Counted from the stretch's first letter, positions 9,632 through 18,608 are shown. The stretch is DNA of 64,000 bases from G965247265 sp965247265 (GCA_965247265.1 OZ252002.1:1612001-1676000), one strand, 5' to 3'. Numbers and translations are program-made. Notes: generated from the sequence alone by a model not told the origin.

Positions 9632-10621
9632 ATGAGTGAAACAACAGCTGTCATGGATGAGCGTGTGCCGGTTACCGTAGTAACCGGCTTTCTAGGTTCG
9701 GGAAAGACTACACTTATTAATAGAATTCTCGCTGAGCAACACGGCCGTAAAATTGCGGTCATTGTTAATGAATTTGGTGAAGTCAGCATTGATGGTCAGT
9801 TGATTGTGCAAGATGATCAAGAAGAGTTGGTGGAATTCAACAATGGGTGCTTGTGTTGCACTGTGCGTGGAGATTTAATCGATACACTGGAAAGATTGCA
9901 AGAGCGTACTGAGCTTGATGCAATACTTATTGAAACCACAGGTTTAGCCGACCCAGCCCCAGTTGCTTCCACATTTTTTTTAGAAGATAATTTAACTTCT
10001 AAAACACGACTTGATTCATTTGTTGCCTTAGCTGATGCAGTAAACCTCGAGCAAAATCTTGCACAAAGTGAAGAGGCCCAAGAACAAATCGCATTTGCAG
10101 ATATTATCTTGTTAAATAAAGCAGATCTTGTATCTGCCGAGCGATTGGAAGAAGTTGAACGTGTAATCCGCAGGTCTAACCCATTTGCGAAAATCTACCA
10201 CACTATAAATAGTGAAATTGCTCTTGAAAAAGTAATTGGTGTTAATGCATTTGAGTTAGAAGCCAAGCTAGAAGTAGACCCAACCTTTCTTGATGATCTT
10301 GAACATGAGCATGATCAATCTGTGAGGTCTTTTGTTTTGCAAGAAAAGAGACCTATAGATATGAATCGATTCATGATTTGGTTAAATGAAATGCTTGCAG
10401 AGCGCGGAGAAGACATGTATCGAACTAAAGGAATTTTTAATGCACAAGGCTTTAACGAGCGCGTCGTATTTCAAAGTGTACGCATGCTGACGTCGATGCA
10501 ACCTGATCGACTGTGGAAACCAGATGAAGAAAAAATTACCGAGTATGTAGTGATAGGTAAAAATTTGGATTGTGATGAATTTGCAGAAGGTTTTGCAAAT
10601 TGCGTCGTACCAGGAAGTTAA
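9632..10621 (+). CDS. COG0523/CobW-family GTPase, metal chaperone
   Basis: 329 residues with Walker A GFLGSGKTT (about 22), the metal-binding CxCC motif in NNGCLCCTVRGDL (about 73-82), ETTGLADPAP (switch/Walker B region), LNKADLV as the NKxD guanine motif, and a C-terminal CobW_C-like domain (RFMIWLNEML...KGIFN). Members of this family use GTP to insert or deliver metals such as Zn, Co, Ni or Fe to target proteins. Here it lies 38 bases after tubulin-like 2 and just before an orphan cbtB, so its client could be a product of this cluster, for example through the Cys motif of the tubulin-like proteins. That is inference. The start has only a weak ribosome site. Confidence 0.85.
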   Translation: MSETTAVMDERVPVTVVTGFLGSGKTTLINRILAEQHGRKIAVIVNEFGEVSIDGQLIVQDDQEELVEFNNGCLCCTVRGDLIDTLERLQERTELDAILIETTGLADPAPVASTFFLEDNLTSKTRLDSFVALADAVNLEQNLAQSEEAQEQIAFADIILLNKADLVSAERLEEVERVIRRSNPFAKIYHTINSEIALEKVIGVNAFELEAKLEVDPTFLDDLEHEHDQSVRSFVLQEKRPIDMNRFMIWLNEMLAERGEDMYRTKGIFNAQGFNERVVFQSVRMLTSMQPDRLWKPDEEKITEYVVIGKNLDCDEFAEGFANCVVPGS

Positions 10622-10709
10622 CTTTATTATTTCAAAGCAGTTTATCTGTAAATTTAATATACAACTTTATTAACAAAACAAAACAAAATCAAATAAAGGA
10701 GAAGTAAAC

Positions 10710-10907
10710 ATGAGCGTAGCAAGAGCAACAACAAACATATTGTCCCAAGTGCAAACGGGAGCAATTCCTGTGGCTACGATTTTTGCCATAACGGCAGCCA
10801 TTCTAGTCGGCGTATTTTTAGTATCAGCAGTGGGTTTTGCTGGGCCTGAAGCTTTGCATAATGCAGCACATGATATTCGTCACGGCCTTGCATTTCCTTG
10901 CCACTAA
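10710..10907 (+). CDS. cbtB: CbtB-family small membrane protein
   Basis: 65 residues with one membrane span (about 22-44) and the hallmark C-terminus FAGPEALHNAAHDIRHG...FPCH, matching CbtB, the small histidine-bearing subunit found with the predicted cobalt transporter CbtA. A clear AAGGAG site precedes the ATG. CbtB is normally followed by cbtA, a protein with several membrane spans, but here the next gene is a peroxiredoxin and no cbtA is seen in the window. I see no cobalamin riboswitch. The position after a COG0523 GTPase suggests a metal-linked role for the cluster. Confidence 0.8.
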   Translation: MSVARATTNILSQVQTGAIPVATIFAITAAILVGVFLVSAVGFAGPEALHNAAHDIRHGLAFPCH

Positions 10908-10950
10908 TTGAATGGGTGTGATTAAAACCATTAGAAATATAAAAATTAAT

Positions 10951-10990
10951 AATTAAGGCTCAACGACACATAAATCGTTGAGCCTTAATT
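10951..10990 (+). terminator. Perfect 16-bp inverted repeat, probable terminator or attenuator
   Basis: AATTAAGGCTCAACGA (10951-10966), an 8-base loop, then its exact reverse complement (10975-10990). A-rich and T-rich ends on both sides fit a bidirectional intrinsic terminator after cbtB. It ends just before the AAGGAG site of the peroxiredoxin gene, so it could also affect that gene's translation. A related hairpin is at 15874. Confidence 0.7.
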
Positions 10991-11004
10991 AGAAGGAGAT
11001 TACA

Positions 11005-11499
11005 GTGGCAATTAAAGTAGGTGACCGCATTCCATCGGTCACCTTTAAATGGATGGGTTCGGAATCAAATATCGATGTGCGAAGTAGCACAACTGCTGAA
11101 ATATTTAATGGCAAAAAAGTTGCAATTTTTGGACTGCCCGGTGCATACACACCTGTTTGTTCGGAAGAACATTTGCCTAGTTTCGTGCAACATGCTGCTG
11201 AACTGAATGAAAAAGGTGTAGAGACAATAGTTTGTGTGTCCGTAAACGACCCATTTGTGATGCAAGCTTGGGCACAAGATCATAATGTTGGCGAAAATAT
11301 AATGATGCTATGTGACCCAAAAGGTGAATTTACAAATGCAATCGGACTTAATTTAGACCTTTCCGATTTTGGCTTAGGTGATCGTTCAGAACGTTATTCA
11401 ATGTTAGTCGATGACGGGATAGTGACGGCATTAAATGTAGAAGAAAGTATACTATCCTGTAATGTAAGTAGTGGGAATGCATTACTCGATCAACTTTAA
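11005..11499 (+). CDS. Peroxiredoxin, Prx5/AhpE-like redoxin
   Basis: 164 residues from a GTG with AAGGAG upstream. The motif PGAYTPVCSEEHLPSF (about residues 45-60) carries the peroxidatic cysteine in the Prx5 pattern PGAFTP-x-C. A C-terminal Cys in SILSCNVSSG may serve as the resolving cysteine. The enzyme would reduce hydrogen or alkyl peroxides at the expense of thiols in the cytoplasm. It follows the cbtB hairpin by 15 bases and may depend on read-through or have its own promoter inside the hairpin region. Confidence 0.85.
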   Translation: MAIKVGDRIPSVTFKWMGSESNIDVRSSTTAEIFNGKKVAIFGLPGAYTPVCSEEHLPSFVQHAAELNEKGVETIVCVSVNDPFVMQAWAQDHNVGENIMMLCDPKGEFTNAIGLNLDLSDFGLGDRSERYSMLVDDGIVTALNVEESILSCNVSSGNALLDQL

Positions 11500-11603
11500 T
11501 TTTACTTTTAACGTCTGTTTTGGTGTATTTAATATTTTGTAAAGCAACGTTATAACTAAATATTGTGTTATTAGAAAAATAAAGTATCCAAAACTTAATC
11601 TAT

Positions 11604-13661
11604 TTAGTTTGCATTGTGAAATTCATACGCTTCACGATGTAGAGCATCTTTCAATTCAATTTTATCTGTAATGGGCAATCTACAGTTAGTGCCCCGACAA
11701 ATATACACGGTAGGTTTGTCATTCAGTTGTGTTTTACCCATAGCAGGATGCTTGGGCGGCAATTCTGCATTTGGCGAAACAATTTGCAATAAGCGATTGG
11801 GTAGAGATACTTCAAATACAGAATTTAAAAGCTGCTGAGATTGCGGTTCATCTGCATGTCCTACAATGACAATTTGTATTAGATCTTGCAGCATTTCGCT
11901 ATTATTAATCATGCTGGCCATACCTAAATAATTTGTAGTGGTCTCCATGCTAAATGTCGAGATTATTGTTTCAGCTTGATCTCTATATTTGTTCTCTGTA
12001 GTAAGGGCATATAAGCGCGATAAAACTGAGACCATCATGCTGTTGCCAGCAGGTGTTGCAGTTTCAGCTGCGGTTTTAGTCCGTACAATGATAGAGTCAA
12101 CACTGTCTGCGGTATAGAAGTATCCACCACCAGCATCATCCCAGTAGTGTTGATCAAGCATTGCAACCCAATTCTGTGCTTGTTGTAAGTAACGTAGATC
12201 ATTTGTTGCTTCAAAAAGACGCAGTGCGGCATGGGACATATTTGCATAGTCGTCCAATATTGCGATAGGAGAATGTTGCCCTTGTCGATAACTGTGGTAG
12301 AGAAAATCTCCACCATCGCTCGAGGTATTAATTATGCTGTCATAGACTTTGCAAGCAGCATTAAGCCACTGCGGGTTATTAAATGTTTGGCTGGCTTCGG
12401 CAAGCGCCGCGATAGCTATACCGTTCCAATCAACAAGAGTTTTGTCATCTAATTCAGGGTGGGGTCGTTCATCACGTACTAGGCGCAGCTTTTCTCTCAA
12501 CACGTCTAAGTGTTTTTCAGTTTCAAGGTCTTGACTTAATGGTGTATCGATTCTGTTAAGAATATTAACGCCTTCCCAATTACCTTCGCTAGATACATCA
12601 AAAGTAGCTTTGAATTCATCAGCATCTTCTCCCAATGCATCATCAATTTCAGTTTCATGCCAAACGTAAAATGCACCTTCACCTGCTTCGGTTTCGCCAT
12701 AACCTTCGCTGTCTGCAGAAATGCTTGATGCAAATCCACCTTCTGGCGTTTGCATATCAGTTAATAACCAATTAACTGTTTCTTTAATACAATTTAAATA
12801 TAAAGCCGAATGAGTTTTTTGCCAGACGAGAGTTAAAAGACTTATCAACAGCGCATTGTCATAGAGCATTTTCTCAAAATGTGGGATTAGCCATCTATCA
12901 TCTATTGTGTAGCGAGCGAAACCGCCACCAAGGTGATCGTAGATTCCGCCTTGACACATATGAGTTAGCGTATTTTCAACAGCATCACGATAGCTGTTAT
13001 GAGCAGTACGACAATACGCTCTCCATAACAGTTCTTGAAACATCGGTTGAGGAAATTTTGCATCCAAGCCCAAACCACCGTATACAATGTCTACACCGTC
13101 GAGTAATTGATTTGCTGCATGGTTCATCAGTGCTATAGAAATTTCACCTTTTTCATTTTGATGATGGCTCAATTTGGCAATGAGTTTCGCAGTGTTTGTT
13201 TTTGATATTTCAGGATCATTTGCAAATGCCTCCGCAGCGGCGTACATGGTCTCTGTAAAAGAGGGACGTCCATGCTGTGTTTTAGGTGGGAAATAAGTGC
13301 CGCCCGCATAGGGTTCCCCTTTTGGATTTAGGAACATCGTTAGTGGCCAACCGCGTTGCTGCCCCATGTTAGCCAGTGCAGTTTGGTAGATGGTATCTAA
13401 GTCGGGTCGCTCTTCTCGATCTACTTTTATATTTATAAAGTGATCGTTCATGACAGCAGCGGTAGTCGGATCTGCAAAACTTTCTTGCGCCATAACATGA
13501 CACCAATGACATGCAGAGTAACCAATAGATAATAGAATAGGTTTGTTCGTTTGCTTAGCGAGTTGCAACGCCTGATCGTCCCAAGGTTGCCAATGTACGG
13601 GGTTATCGGCGTGTAGAAGTAAGTAAGGGCTTGTTTGCTCGCTAAGACGGTTACTTGTCAC
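11604..13661 (-). CDS. Thioredoxin-domain protein of the YyaL/DUF255 family
   Basis: 685 residues from a GTG with AGGAG upstream. The N-terminus (NRLSEQTSPYLLLHADNPVHW) and thioredoxin-like active site SIGYSACHWCHVM (about 46-58) are diagnostic of the YyaL/SSP411 family. The rest is an alpha/alpha-barrel of the N-acylglucosamine-2-epimerase/glycosidase type (YDHLGGGFARYTIDDRW, PHFEKMLYDNA). The biochemical function of the family is unsettled. It lies opposite to the tubulin-like genes, diverging from the ferredoxin gene at 13817 with about 155 bases between them. Full family length, no lesions. Confidence 0.85.
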   Translation of the reverse strand: MTSNRLSEQTSPYLLLHADNPVHWQPWDDQALQLAKQTNKPILLSIGYSACHWCHVMAQESFADPTTAAVMNDHFINIKVDREERPDLDTIYQTALANMGQQRGWPLTMFLNPKGEPYAGGTYFPPKTQHGRPSFTETMYAAAEAFANDPEISKTNTAKLIAKLSHHQNEKGEISIALMNHAANQLLDGVDIVYGGLGLDAKFPQPMFQELLWRAYCRTAHNSYRDAVENTLTHMCQGGIYDHLGGGFARYTIDDRWLIPHFEKMLYDNALLISLLTLVWQKTHSALYLNCIKETVNWLLTDMQTPEGGFASSISADSEGYGETEAGEGAFYVWHETEIDDALGEDADEFKATFDVSSEGNWEGVNILNRIDTPLSQDLETEKHLDVLREKLRLVRDERPHPELDDKTLVDWNGIAIAALAEASQTFNNPQWLNAACKVYDSIINTSSDGGDFLYHSYRQGQHSPIAILDDYANMSHAALRLFEATNDLRYLQQAQNWVAMLDQHYWDDAGGGYFYTADSVDSIIVRTKTAAETATPAGNSMMVSVLSRLYALTTENKYRDQAETIISTFSMETTTNYLGMASMINNSEMLQDLIQIVIVGHADEPQSQQLLNSVFEVSLPNRLLQIVSPNAELPPKHPAMGKTQLNDKPTVYICRGTNCRLPITDKIELKDALHREAYEFHNAN

Positions 13662-13816
13662 ACGAAATGTCTCCTAAATAACAGTGCTAACTATAGTTGC
13701 ATTTAACATGTTTCAATTTTATGTAATTTTAAAACAGAATTGTTTGTATATTAAGGCACTAATCGTCGATAAATTTCGATATAATTGCACAGTGTATATC
13801 ATTATTAGGTGGGATC

Positions 13817-14236
13817 ATGGCTGAATGGCGCAGCGTAGCTTCAAAACGAAATATAAATGCTTCATCAGGCACCACAGAGAATTCTGGCGACCGACTTCAT
13901 AGCGAAGAGCTATTTTATGATGTGCATATATTTTGTTGCACTAATGAGCGGCCTGCCACACATCGTCGTGGCAGCTGTCTTGCTAAAGGCGCACAAGAAT
14001 TATGTGACTATATGTGCCGTCGTTCCATGGCAATGGGACTTCAAGGTATTCGTGTAAATCATGCCGGTTGCTTAAATCGTTGTGAACTTGGGCCGACAAT
14101 GGTGATTTACCCTGAAGGTGTTTGGTATACCTATACGTGTGAAAAAGATATTGATGAAATTTTAAAAAGTCATGTAATGAAGGGTCGGCGCGTTGAACGT
14201 TTACTCTTACGTCCGGATCAAGGGCCTCGACACTAG
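13817..14236 (+). CDS. Thioredoxin-like [2Fe-2S] ferredoxin domain protein
   Basis: 139 residues. After a short N-terminal tail, the core carries FCCTNERP (about 36-43), GSCLAKGAQEL and VNHAGCLNRCELGPTMVIYPEG. This is the C-x(n)-C...C-x3-C ligand set of the thioredoxin-like 2Fe-2S ferredoxin family. Such proteins act as small cytoplasmic electron carriers. The gene lies about 225 bases upstream of tubulin-like 3, in the same direction, and diverges from the YyaL-like gene. The extra Cys in FCC may or may not be a ligand. Confidence 0.85.
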   Translation: MAEWRSVASKRNINASSGTTENSGDRLHSEELFYDVHIFCCTNERPATHRRGSCLAKGAQELCDYMCRRSMAMGLQGIRVNHAGCLNRCELGPTMVIYPEGVWYTYTCEKDIDEILKSHVMKGRRVERLLLRPDQGPRH

Positions 14237-14462
14237 TTCATCCGCTTTAATTTCAAACCTTCAAACGCAAAATTATTGCGCAATCATATTTTGTGTTTAT
14301 TTGCTGTAATAATATGTTCTATAGGGAGTTTGATAGTATTTAACTTGCAGTTATAGTACTATAAGTGGTTGATTCTATTATAACTTAAATCAAATTTTAC
14401 AGGAAAAATTTATCAAGGAAGGAAGGTAAAAACATAAAATAATATTGAGAGGAGGATAAAAA

Positions 14463-15854
14463 ATGGCTAATTCAAATTCTACAACAGATGGATCAGATCA
14501 ATATTGCTTAAGCGCAATCGGGATTGGTCGAACTGGTGCTGGATATGTTGATGGTTTATTGCGCACAGGTGAAATAGAAGACGTGCTAATGGATCCGCGA
14601 GCACGTGTTGCAGCGTTAGTGATTGATGTAGGCGATCAAGATCTTAAACGTGTTGAAGGCTATGCAGCCGGTCTGAAACAGCGTCTTGAAGAGCAAGGTA
14701 TTTCACCAGACCGCTTTCATTTTCAATCAATTTCTTTAGACATCCCTCAAGCTGATGAGCTTATTGCGAGTCTTGATAGATTGTCTGAAGGAAAGTCTTG
14801 GTTACCGAAAAATATAACATTACCTGAAGTGGGCTCACATCTTTCCAGAGCTGTAGCTAAAGCGATTTATTCAAAAGGGTTTAATGATGAGCCACGAGTA
14901 TTGGATACAGCGTTATCAGACTTTGCAAATCATGTTGAGCAATCTGAACTACCCTCACGAGTAATGATTTGCTTTAATTTGGCAGGCGGCACGGGCAGCG
15001 GCATGGCTGTTGATTTATCTCGTCAATTAACAAATGAAAAGTTAAATAATCAAATTCCAGTTATTGGAGTCGGGCAGTTACCTCATAGTGGTGATGGTGA
15101 TTCTCCTGCCAGTCTTTTTGCCAGTCTTAATGAACTAGATGGCATTACTAACAGTCAAGGTGATAAGCAAAGTAATCCATTTACAGGTGGGTTTTTCGTC
15201 GTTAATACAGAACATTCATGGCAGCGATTAACATCTTATACCGACACAGGTGTGCAAGCCGTTCGTGATCGATTCCGACAAGAAGTTACTAATAAGTTTT
15301 CCCAAGATTCGTTCATGCGTTTTGCAGTTCGCGATTCGGGCGGAGCACTTACGCACGCATTATCAGCTGCAGATGAAAGCAATAAGGCAGGTAAGTGGAT
15401 GTTGTTTAACTTGGCAAAATTTACACATCCCGGTGTGCAAGTATTGCCTGGTGAAGCATTGAGTAAATGGCGTAAGGTGATTAATCAATGGATCGATCAT
15501 CTCGATGATTTCTCAGGTTTACGAAAAGACTTTCGCTCCAATTATGCAGATGTACACATCCATGCACCCAGGGAAATAGGATTTGATCGATTGGATGAGA
15601 AAATGGAGCAAAGGCTGAAAGATAGTTTTCTGACTTCAGAAGATTCAAATTTTCAAATTGCAAACCATGAGTTTTTTGACCATCTTACGTCTTATGCAGA
15701 TATCGTATTACCGGGTCTGGCAAGTACCGATCTTGACCGCTTTTCAAGCGCAAAAGCTGCGTACAACAAGCTAAATAAGGGCAAACAAAAGATGTGTCAC
15801 TCTTGGCAGCTTGAAAAAGGAGTGGTGGTGTCTGAACAAGCGCAGGCATCTTAA
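14463..15854 (+). CDS. Tubulin/FtsZ-superfamily protein 3 (short form)
   Basis: 463 residues with a strong GAGGAGG site. It has the N-terminal loop IGIGRTGAGYVDG (about 19-31), the signature LAGGTGSG (about 173-180), and the conserved middle block shared with tubulin-like 2 (FTHPGVQVLPGEALSKWRKV, VHIHAPREIGFD, NHEFFDHLTSYAD). It lacks the Trp/Tyr/Pro block; at that place it reads LSEGKSWLPKN. It also lacks the C-terminal Cys-rich GECLWGCACW, ending instead in HSWQLEKGVVVSEQAQAS. A specialised or diverged partner of tubulin-like 2 is likely. A terminator follows 20 bases downstream, closing the cluster. Confidence 0.75.
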   Translation: MANSNSTTDGSDQYCLSAIGIGRTGAGYVDGLLRTGEIEDVLMDPRARVAALVIDVGDQDLKRVEGYAAGLKQRLEEQGISPDRFHFQSISLDIPQADELIASLDRLSEGKSWLPKNITLPEVGSHLSRAVAKAIYSKGFNDEPRVLDTALSDFANHVEQSELPSRVMICFNLAGGTGSGMAVDLSRQLTNEKLNNQIPVIGVGQLPHSGDGDSPASLFASLNELDGITNSQGDKQSNPFTGGFFVVNTEHSWQRLTSYTDTGVQAVRDRFRQEVTNKFSQDSFMRFAVRDSGGALTHALSAADESNKAGKWMLFNLAKFTHPGVQVLPGEALSKWRKVINQWIDHLDDFSGLRKDFRSNYADVHIHAPREIGFDRLDEKMEQRLKDSFLTSEDSNFQIANHEFFDHLTSYADIVLPGLASTDLDRFSSAKAAYNKLNKGKQKMCHSWQLEKGVVVSEQAQAS

Positions 15855-15873
15855 AATCCGTCAATAAAATAAT

Positions 15874-15915
15874 AAGGCTCGATTCTTTGTGTTTACTCAC
15901 AAAGAGTTGAGCCTT
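15874..15915 (+). terminator. Intrinsic terminator between convergent genes
   Basis: A stem of 18 paired positions (AAGGCTCGATTCTTTGTG against CACAAAGAGTTGAGCCTT, with two G-T type mismatches), a 6-base loop and a T-rich tail. It separates tubulin-like 3 from the convergent gene at 15922-16251. The AAGGCTC arms resemble the hairpin at 10951. Confidence 0.8.
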
Positions 15916-15921
15916 GTATAT

Positions 15922-16251
15922 TTATTTATTGCTTAGATACTGTGTAACCATAAAGCAGATATCTGCATGTAAGCCTAGATATTCCGCAGAACGGTTTGGC
16001 CCAAGTTTACTTTCAATATCATCAGTTAACATGAGACTTTTGGGTTTACAATCTTCTGTCGAAAAGATTGTTCCAATTTTGTCAAGCAATTCGGTATGTG
16101 GTGTTTTTTTGCTTAATAACCTAGAAATGAGCTCATGATGTTCCAACGTTGTTGGTGTGGCATGTCTGGAGAGAAAAGTTATATATTCACCTAACAAGTA
16201 CTGTAATCTTTCCTTTTCATCTGGGATATAGTTTTCTTCAAAGCTGAGCAT
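15922..16251 (-). CDS. Hypothetical soluble protein
   Basis: 109 residues, charged and probably helical (MLSFEENYIPDEKERLQYLLGEYITFLSRHATP...). No signal peptide, membrane segment or known motif. It converges on tubulin-like 3 and shares the terminator hairpin. No strong ribosome site is visible before the ATG, so the start is uncertain. Confidence 0.5.
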   Translation of the reverse strand: MLSFEENYIPDEKERLQYLLGEYITFLSRHATPTTLEHHELISRLLSKKTPHTELLDKIGTIFSTEDCKPKSLMLTDDIESKLGPNRSAEYLGLHADICFMVTQYLSNK

Positions 16252-16536
16252 ATTGTTATATAAATACTAATTAATTCAAAATTATAATTAGTTTTTTATG
16301 TCGTTTTCTTATTAAATAGCTCAACATATTTTACTTGAGATGGCTCTGAATTGCATGTAGAGAAGCATAGCGCGCAACTTTAATAAGTGATATTGAATTA
16401 CCAATTAATAAAAATGCTTTTTGATTAAAACAAACCAGATTAGCATCACGTAAATGCTACGATAGGATGATTAAAAGTATGTGAGGGCAGCGCTGAGCTA
16501 AGACTACTATATGATATTTATATAGATTTGAATAAA

Positions 16537-16683
16537 TTAATGACAGCCTTGCTTTGTCAATTTTCTAAGTTCATCCATATCTTTATCATCGAGTAAGTCG
16601 GTTAAAGCCTTTTTCATCAATTCTTGAATGCGTAGATGTCTACGCTCAATTTCCTTGGTCTTAAAGTCAATAATTTCACCCAT
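16537..16683 (-). CDS. Very small charged helical protein
   Basis: A 48-residue frame, MGEIIDFKTKEIERRHLRIQ... ending KLTKQGCH, strongly amphipathic and helical. The composition is protein-like and the codons match the neighbours. No good Shine-Dalgarno is seen. No known family. It could be a small regulatory or structural protein; confidence is moderate because of its size. Confidence 0.45.
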   Translation of the reverse strand: MGEIIDFKTKEIERRHLRIQELMKKALTDLLDDKDMDELRKLTKQGCH

Positions 16684-16956
16684 ATCAGTGCCAAAATTAG
16701 TAGTTAATGAGTTTTTTATCTAAGTATTGAACGTGTGGTAAATCAACACACAAACATGATAGTTGGTTCAAGATTTCGGGCAAATGGCATTTTTACTTTA
16801 AAAAGAGTGCCTTATAGTTAATTTGATCTGCATTATTTAATGACAATTTATGGTGTTTTGTCAAAAGAAAATTAAATTGTGCTGGGTACATTGAATTGGA
16901 AAAGATTCATATAGATTTAAACTTTTAGAGGGCAACATTAAGTTGTTGTAATAAAT

Positions 16957-17307
16957 ATGACTTGGTACTTAACAAAATTGGCAGTTACCGCAGTATTAAT
17001 TGTCTCAATCTCAGAGATATCTAGATTTAATTCGTTTGTTGGCGCATTGTTCGCATCAATTCCACTAGTCTCTGTTTTAGCTATGTTATGGCTTTATATT
17101 GATACCAATGATGTAGAAAAAATATCGTCACTCACAATAAGTATTTTTTGGCTAGTATTGCCTTCCTTATCACTTTTTGTAGTATTACCTGTACTTTTAA
17201 AAGCACAGGTTCCATTTTACGCAAGTATGTCAATTGGATTAGCAATCATGGTCGGATGTTACTTTTCGATGGTGATGGTGCTCAGTAAGTTTGGAGTTAG
17301 CCTTTGA
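16957..17307 (+). CDS. DUF3147-like small membrane protein
   Basis: 116 residues with four hydrophobic segments (about 5-22, 28-47, 58-82, 88-110) and the N-terminal sequence SEISRFNSFVGALFASIPLVSVLAM typical of the DUF3147 inner-membrane family. Function unknown. It stands alone, flanked by long AT-rich non-coding stretches. Confidence 0.65.
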   Translation: MTWYLTKLAVTAVLIVSISEISRFNSFVGALFASIPLVSVLAMLWLYIDTNDVEKISSLTISIFWLVLPSLSLFVVLPVLLKAQVPFYASMSIGLAIMVGCYFSMVMVLSKFGVSL

Positions 17308-17761
17308 TTTAGTGCTAACCAGATCTTACTTTTTCAACATAGGCTGATGTATTAAATTGTATTTAATGATCATAATAATAGATTTCATCTAAAATTCCAT
17401 TTTTGCTAATTACTAACCGAAAAATTTCATCTCTGATGATCTGATTTTACAGTGATTATTTTATAATCTTTCAAAGCGTTTGAATTAAGCTAGGTTTAAA
17501 CTAAGAACTTTATCGCTTATAGCGTTTGTTAAAATTTGAATTCTAGTAATATATGAGGATTGTGTAGAAAATAGTGTATATCTTTTAAAATATTGGAATG
17601 TGAAGGTGGTAACAACCAAATCGACGTATTTAAGTGTTTTAAATTCGATAGTATCTTTGTCTCTCAAGTATCTTGCTATCTAAGTGAATTATATACAACG
17701 TAAATTCAAAACAGAGTAATTAAAGTCTAGATAACGTCTAGATAACTGAATAGGGTGCCTC
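17308..17761 (+). other. AT-rich intergenic stretch, nothing recognised
   Basis: About 450 bases. A 60-codon frame on the minus strand (17485-17667) has no ribosome site and an implausible composition, so I do not call it. TAGATAACG occurs twice in tandem near 17728-17745. No RNA gene seen. Confidence 0.4.
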
Positions 17762-18556
17762 GTGACTGATCCAATCTGGACACCATCTAAAACACGCATT
17801 GAGCAATCGAATATGATGCGTTTTCTTAGCGGCTTACAAAAGCAATACCCAGAAATTGAAAATTATGAAGATCTTTACCAGTGGTCTATTGAACAACCAA
17901 AAATGTTTTGGGAAACAATTTGGGACTTTTGCGATATAAGGTATAACAAAGCTTACACATCTGCCCTTGTTGATGAAAATAAACTACCTGGTGCAAAATG
18001 GTTTGTAGGAAGCAAATTAAATTTCGCGGAAAACCTATTAAAGAATAACGATGATTCACCTGCAATAATTGGGCGCAGCGAAAGAGATGAACGTAATTGT
18101 CTTAGTCATCGTCAATTGCGGGCTAAGGTAGCACATCTATCCCACGCGCTACTTGATGCAGGTGTAAAGCCGGGGGATCGTGTTGCAGGTTATCTACCTA
18201 ATATTCCAGAAACTGTAATTAGTATGCTAGCAACGGCTGCAATAGGCGCTGTGTGGTCTTCGTGTTCTGAAGACTTTGGTGTGCGAGGTGTTTTAGATCG
18301 TTTTGAACAGATAGAGCCCGCTATATTGATTGCGGCAGATGGTTACTCTTATCTAGGCAAAGAAATTAACCGAATAGAAAATATTGCAAAATTGAGTGAG
18401 CAGGTAAAAAGTATTAACAAAGTTATCATTATTCCATTTCTTAATTCTACACCTGACTTATCAAGCATAGATCAGGCAATTTTATTGTGTGAGGTGCCCC
18501 TATATATATCACCAGTTATTATTCGTTGGATTAGTGTCAACCAAATATACCAATAA
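17762..18556 (+). pseudogene. Acetoacetyl-CoA synthetase, N-terminal fragment
   Basis: From a GTG, 264 residues match the N-terminal part of acetoacetyl-CoA synthetase (ANL superfamily): MTDPIWTPSKTRIEQSNMMRF, the W-GSKLNFAENLL motif, and GDRVAGYLPNIPETVISMLATAAIGAVWSSCSEDFG. A normal member has about 650 residues. The match stops near 18510 at VPLYI, just before the ATP-binding YSSGTTG loop, and about 25 residues before that point already appear missing. The remaining tail is unrelated. The adenylation and CoA-binding parts are absent from the window, so it cannot be an active ligase. Confidence 0.8.
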
Positions 18557-18608
18557 AACGTTGAATGTAGTGTCACGAGAGATTGAGCTCGAATAGAGGA
18601 GGATCAAA

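Noticed and set aside
17485..17667. 60-codon ORF on the minus strand
   Set aside because: No ribosome site, AT-driven composition, no homology recognised.
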